Source of the DNA: CAXXOK01 sp963664595
GTDB taxonomy: Bacteria > Bacillota > Clostridia > Christensenellales > Aristaeellaceae
NCBI GenBank assembly: GCA_963664595.2
Contig: CAXXOK010000010.1
Coordinates: forward strand, 62,001-126,000
Length of the DNA stretch: 64,000 nucleotides
Direction: 5' to 3'
How positions within the stretch are numbered: position 1 is the first letter of the stretch; each line of letters starts with the position of its first letter. A program made the translations under genes and the position numbers. This document shows, one piece after another, positions 60,394-64,000 of the stretch. Under the pieces are notes generated by a model. That model did not search any database and was not told where the DNA came from. It worked only from the letters and a program-made list of their open reading frames with translations.

Positions 60394-61812
60394 ATGTACA
60401 AGAACCAGCATAAATGGCTACAAATTGCATTGATACTGCTGGATGGGGTGATCTCCGTTCTGGCTTTAACGCTTGCGGGCATTTGGCGGTTCGGAGAATT
60501 TAGCCGTTTCATCCAAATGACAGCCTATACGCAGCTTGTGCTGATTACCTTGTTTGCGTGCCCCATCGCGTTTATGGTCAGCGGAATGTATAAGGATTTC
60601 TTTGCCCGGGGCTACCTGCGCGAGCTGCAGCATACGGTGGTCTATGATTTATATCTGCTGCTCTTGGTAACGCTGTATACGTTTGCTACCAAAAACAGTG
60701 TGGAATTGTCGCGCCTTACCATGCTCTACAACTTCATTCTTGTTCTGCTGATAGTGTATGTTGCGCATATTGCGGTGAAGTACATCGGGATCATTCGTGC
60801 CCGCGGACACAAGGGGTGGAAGCTGCTGGTGATTGCCGATGCGGACAACGCGGCCGCCATCTGCCACAACATCCAAAAGAGCGACTGGAAAAACAGAACC
60901 ATCGGCGTGATCATGATCGACGGAAAAACGGTAGAAAAGGAACAGCTTTGTGGACTCTCCCTGATCCATCCGACGGTATCCGCTCTGGAATACATCGTTC
61001 AGAATACCGTGGATGAGGTGCTGTTATCGGTAGAGCAAAACAGGTATTGGTCGGATGAGGTGCAGGCTCTGTTGGCCGGAATCACTGAAACCGGCGCGGT
61101 TTTAAGCGTCAGGGTATTTTTTCCGGCGAAGGAGATACCGTATGTATCAAGGCTTGAAAAAATTGGCAGTGCGTATGTCTTGTCCTTTGCCGACCGTTCC
61201 TACGATTATGCTATGATTATGCTTAAGCGCCTCATCGATATTGTGGGCGGATTGATCGGATCGGCGTTTACCCTCTTGATCGGTTTGTTTTTAGCGCCGA
61301 TGATCCTGCTTGAATCGCCCGGGCCGCTATTCTTCAGACAGAAAAGAGTAGGGCGTAACGGCAGGATATTCACCATGCTTAAGTTCCGCAGCATGTATGC
61401 CGATGCGGAGGAAAGAAAAAAGGCACTGATAACGGAGAACCAGATGAACGGGCTTATGTTCAAAATGAAGAACGACCCGCGCATTACGCACGTTGGGAAA
61501 TTCATTCGGAAAACCAGCCTGGACGAGTTTCCCCAGTTCTTTAACGTATTGGCCGGGGATATGAGTCTGGTGGGCACACGGCCGCCGACCATGGACGAGT
61601 ATCAGCAGTATACCGGAGCGCAGAAAAAACGGCTGAGCTTCCGCCCGGGTATTACCGGCCTATGGCAGGTAAGCGGCCGTAACGACATTACGGATTTCAG
61701 CGAAGTGATTAAACTGGACCTCCAGTATATTCAGGATTGGTCGATCTATCTGGATATTAAACTGATATTAAAAACAATGCTGGTCGCTCTTCTGAGAAAA
61801 GGAGCGGAGTGA
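60394..61812 (+). CDS. Polyprenyl-phosphate sugar phosphotransferase (exopolysaccharide initiation)
   Basis: A 472-residue membrane enzyme that moves a sugar-1-phosphate from a nucleotide sugar to undecaprenyl phosphate, starting capsule or exopolysaccharide synthesis. Four or five membrane segments fill residues 1-150, followed by a CoA-binding-like domain. After a further membrane helix (IVGGLIGSAFTLLIGLFLAP) comes the bacterial sugar transferase domain: FFRQKRVGRNGRIFTMLKFR, RKTSLDEFPQFFNVL, GDMSLVGTRPP and FRPGITGLWQVSGR. ATG 60394 follows AAAGGA. No other polysaccharide genes follow within the window, so it stands alone here. Confidence 0.93.
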   Translation: MYKNQHKWLQIALILLDGVISVLALTLAGIWRFGEFSRFIQMTAYTQLVLITLFACPIAFMVSGMYKDFFARGYLRELQHTVVYDLYLLLLVTLYTFATKNSVELSRLTMLYNFILVLLIVYVAHIAVKYIGIIRARGHKGWKLLVIADADNAAAICHNIQKSDWKNRTIGVIMIDGKTVEKEQLCGLSLIHPTVSALEYIVQNTVDEVLLSVEQNRYWSDEVQALLAGITETGAVLSVRVFFPAKEIPYVSRLEKIGSAYVLSFADRSYDYAMIMLKRLIDIVGGLIGSAFTLLIGLFLAPMILLESPGPLFFRQKRVGRNGRIFTMLKFRSMYADAEERKKALITENQMNGLMFKMKNDPRITHVGKFIRKTSLDEFPQFFNVLAGDMSLVGTRPPTMDEYQQYTGAQKKRLSFRPGITGLWQVSGRNDITDFSEVIKLDLQYIQDWSIYLDIKLILKTMLVALLRKGAE

Positions 61813-62106
61813 TTCGTCTGCCCGGCTGAATGAACCCAGAGGGTTGGAAGCGGATGGATTACTAGCTTATGAACTGAGAAACGTTTTTGAAACGGCAGTC
61901 CATAAATTAGTCCACTTTTTCAACAGGGCTTGATTCGCAGCAGCATTCGCTGATTGGCTGTGAACCGGAAGTATATGGATATGTTGTCGGGGTGCGGCGT
62001 GTATACGGTTGTTTACTGGAAGGATTATAGATAGCTGCTGTGACGACCGCAGTATAAACACCATAGCAGCGTAAATGCAAAGAAACAGGTTCTGTCCAAC
62101 CATATG
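61813..62106 (+). other. Intergenic region after the sugar transferase
   Basis: About 290 bases without a supported gene. It leads to the large hairpin at 62107-62152. Confidence 0.4.
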
Positions 62107-62152
62107 GCAAGCCCCCGGAACGCATGAAACGGTCATGATTCCGGGGGCTTGC
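62107..62152. terminator. Large GC-rich hairpin
   Basis: GCAAGCCCCCGGAA pairs perfectly with TTCCGGGGGCTTGC, with an inner CATGA/TCATG stem. It lies between convergent genes and may terminate both, though T-tracts are short. Confidence 0.6.
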
Positions 62153-62271
62153 TATAATCATTAGTCATTTGGTTATTGATGCTTAAGCCGGAGATTTGTC
62201 TGGATGGTAAAGACAAGGGATTTTATGGTCGGTTTTGGGAAAGACTGTACATACTGTCGCCGGGATAGAAA

Positions 62272-62961
62272 CTAAATAGCTTCTCTCTCAATCAACACGG
62301 GCTCGCCCTCTTCGCCGTCGCCTGTTTCTCCGTCTTCTTCCTCTTCGCCCGGCACTTCACCGCTCTCTTCTTCAGGGTCTGTTACGCCGGTCAGATCGCG
62401 CAGTTGGTCTCTCAGGGCTTCGATTGCCGCTTCGTAGCCTTCAACGGAGGAGGATAGCAGCGCAATCTGCTGCTTCAGGCGGTCCATCAGCGCGGTGTCG
62501 CCATCCGCTTCGGCTTGCTGGTACTGCGCTTCGAGTTGGGTGATCTCTGATTCAAGCTGGTTTTTCAGGGCTTCGGCTGCTTTTTTCTGCGTTTCTATCT
62601 GGTTTCTCTCAGTCTGCCGGATTTCCAGCTGTTCCTGCGCCTGATCGCGTTCCTGCTCCCGTTCCTGTTTTTCTTCCTGCTTCTCCTCCTGAGCCTGCTC
62701 TTTGGCGGCGCTATCGGTGCCATAATGATTTCCGTTGGAGCTGTTGCTGGACGAGCTGCCGTTGGACGAATTGCTGCCTGACGAACTGTTGCCGGATGAA
62801 TTGCCGCTGCCTGAACTGCGGTCCGACTCCGCCCCGCTGCTGGATTGTGAATTACCGCTTTCGCTGCCGCCGCCGTTTTTGCCGGCCCATGCGACCACCG
62901 TCATGGACAATACGAGGACCAACACCAGAAATAGTGCCGTTGCCATTTTCAATGCTTTCAT
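62272..62961 (-). CDS. Exported Ser/Gly-rich coiled-coil protein
   Basis: A 229-residue protein of unknown function. ATG 62961 follows CGGAGG by 7 bases; the longer frame is not supported. The signal peptide is MKALKMATALFLVLVLVLSMTVVAWAG. A low-complexity Ser/Gly/Asn linker (about residues 28-82) precedes a long helical, Gln/Glu-rich coiled coil (about 85-195: KEQAQEEKQEEKQEREQERD and LESEITQLEAQYQQAEADGD). An acidic Glu/Gly tail follows. It may be a surface spacer or an adaptor. It lies next to a sensor kinase gene and ends in a terminator-separated unit. No family is recognised. Confidence 0.72.
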   Translation of the reverse strand: MKALKMATALFLVLVLVLSMTVVAWAGKNGGGSESGNSQSSSGAESDRSSGSGNSSGNSSSGSNSSNGSSSSNSSNGNHYGTDSAAKEQAQEEKQEEKQEREQERDQAQEQLEIRQTERNQIETQKKAAEALKNQLESEITQLEAQYQQAEADGDTALMDRLKQQIALLSSSVEGYEAAIEALRDQLRDLTGVTDPEEESGEVPGEEEEDGETGDGEEGEPVLIEREAI

Positions 62962-63019
62962 AAAATACCTCCGATTATTTTCTGTGCCTGTGCAGACTGC
63001 CGTTTGCAAATTACGGATC

Positions 63020-63054
63020 AAAAAAAGCTTCATTCCTGTTGCAGAATAAAGCTT
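63020..63054 (-). terminator. Rho-independent terminator of the sensor kinase gene
   Basis: On the minus strand AAGCTTTATTC pairs with GAATGAAGCTT around an 8-base loop, with one T/G mismatch, and a run of seven T follows. It separates the kinase gene from the exported coiled-coil gene. Confidence 0.8.
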
Positions 63055-63202
63055 CCAATAAAAATAGAAACAAATTCGGCAACCGGCTGTCATGTCCGCA
63101 AACGGATGTAGACCCTTGGCTTTGCGTGCTTACCTTTCGATAAGTTTGCCTTTATTCAATCTGTGTCCAGCAAAAATAGTATAAGCGGTACGGACAACAA
63201 TG

Positions 63203-64000
63203 TCAAGAAAGGTCGGAAATATTCCCGTCGAAGGCACCTGAACCGGACGGGATAACCGGGAGAGAGAGGGTAAATTCCGTTCCTGTATCCAACTGGCTTT
63301 GTACGGCAATGGCGCCGCCATGTACAGCAACAATCCACTGCACAATGGCCAGCCCAAGCCCTGTGCCGTTCCGGTCACGGGAATCGTCCACGCGGTAGAA
63401 ACGATCGAATATGTGAGGAAGCGCTTCCTGCGGAATTCCTACGCCGTCGTCCTTGACCGTGATCACCGTAGCCTGGTTGTTTTGTTCCGCGCCCAGGGAG
63501 ATCGTTCCCTTCGGCTTGCCGTACTTGATGGCGTTTTCCACCAGGTTGAGCAGCATCTGTGTCAGCAGGCTTTGGTCCGCCCGCAGCTCCAGATCTTTTG
63601 GCAGGGAGAGCGACAGGCGCATGGCTTTTTCCTGCAGCGGCTCTCGCATGGTTTCGGCAACGCTTTCCATCACGTCATACAGTCGGATGGATTCCATGCA
63701 AACCGGATACCGCTGTTCCTGGCCCCGCGTGAGGGTCAACAGCTGACCGATGATTTTCTGCATCCGCAGGCATTCGGTCAGGATGGTTTGCAGGGATTCC
63801 TTCTGCTCCTGTGTGAGCTCCGGCTCCTTGAGCAGGGTTTCGGCGTAGGCGCGTATCACGGCCACCGGCGTGCGCAGCTCGTGGGAGGCATCGGAGGAGA
63901 ATTGCTTTTCCCGGTTGAACGCGGCTTCCACGGCGGAAAGCATGCCGTTGAGCGCGTCGGTCAGCTCTCCCAGCTCATCCTTTGCAGGGGTCGGCGGAAT
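63203..64000 (-). CDS. HisKA-type sensor histidine kinase, C-terminal part (5' cut by window edge)
   Basis: The frame is open to the window end, beginning with the end of a HAMP domain (KDELGELTDALNGML). The HisKA motif is SSDASHELRTPVAV, and HATPase motifs are LVENAIKY (N box), VKDDGVGIP (G1), FDRFYRVDD (F box) and GTGLGLAIV (G2). It is therefore an EnvZ/PhoR-type kinase, distinct from the GHKL and YesM kinases elsewhere here. The partner regulator would lie further upstream, outside the window. Confidence 0.93.
   Translation of the reverse strand: MPPTPAKDELGELTDALNGMLSAVEAAFNREKQFSSDASHELRTPVAVIRAYAETLLKEPELTQEQKESLQTILTECLRMQKIIGQLLTLTRGQEQRYPVCMESIRLYDVMESVAETMREPLQEKAMRLSLSLPKDLELRADQSLLTQMLLNLVENAIKYGKPKGTISLGAEQNNQATVITVKDDGVGIPQEALPHIFDRFYRVDDSRDRNGTGLGLAIVQWIVAVHGGAIAVQSQLDTGTEFTLSLPVIPSGSGAFDGNISDLS

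Overview
This window looks like a chromosome segment from an anaerobic, carbohydrate-degrading Clostridia-type Bacillota, probably gut or rumen associated. The evidence is: sigma-A promoters (TTGACA-N17-TATACT), strong AGGAGG ribosome sites, LytTR/GHKL and YesN/YesM-type two-component systems, LplB/YtcP-type sugar ABC permeases, and many glycosidases next to dedicated transporters and regulators. A Christensenellales-like lineage is a guess, not something the sequence proves.

Region 1 (1-13.8 kb) holds two LytTR regulator/GHKL kinase pairs interleaved with exported enzymes: a secreted GH3 glycosidase, two small secreted proteins of unknown function, a 1008-residue GH3 enzyme with reversed domain order and a membrane segment at each end, and a tandem pair of secreted CE1-like esterases. 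Together they suggest extracellular attack on plant glycans.

Region 2 (13.9-26.4 kb) is a Gram-positive utilisation locus. An AraC-type response regulator and YesM-type kinase (minus strand) lie divergent to an ABC importer (binding protein plus two permeases), an unusual amidohydrolase-carboxylesterase fusion, a beta-glucuronidase (uidA-like) and a cytosolic GH3 beta-glucosidase. The likely substrates are imported glucuronides or acylated glycosides.

Region 3 (26.4-48.4 kb) is an amino-sugar/glycan locus. It has a BadF-type sugar kinase, a SIS-domain protein, a neutral-ceramidase-family protein, a GH106-like glycosidase, a TIM-barrel putative glycosidase with its own ABC importer, a GntR/FCD regulator, nagA, nagB and a creatinase-like M24 protein. 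Four promoters here carry the same operator-like sequence (TGGT-N10-12-GAACCA) just after the -10 box, so I infer one regulon, probably under the GntR protein. A ROK regulator, an EamA transporter and an XRE regulator broken by an in-frame TAG are also present.

Region 4 (48.4-59.3 kb) is a sugar locus with a DeoR regulator, rhamnulokinase-like kinase, class II (FucA-type) aldolase, ABC importer, fructose-bisphosphate-type aldolase and a second FGGY kinase (minus strand). A D-tagatose/D-allulose 3-epimerase-family gene lies divergently on the plus strand.

Region 5 (60-64 kb) has a polyprenyl-phosphate sugar transferase starting a surface-polysaccharide function, an exported Ser/Gly-rich coiled-coil protein and the C-terminal part of a HisKA sensor kinase cut by the window end.

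Two kinds of dispersed repeat stand out. Family A is a 188-bp element present twice (about 94% identical), each copy sitting inside a locus-specific terminator hairpin that is duplicated on both sides. Family B is a diverged ~140-bp structured element flanking the 3-epimerase gene, with apparent compensatory changes in its main stem. A short tyrosine-recombinase remnant lies beside family A copy 2. No tRNA, rRNA or CRISPR array was seen.
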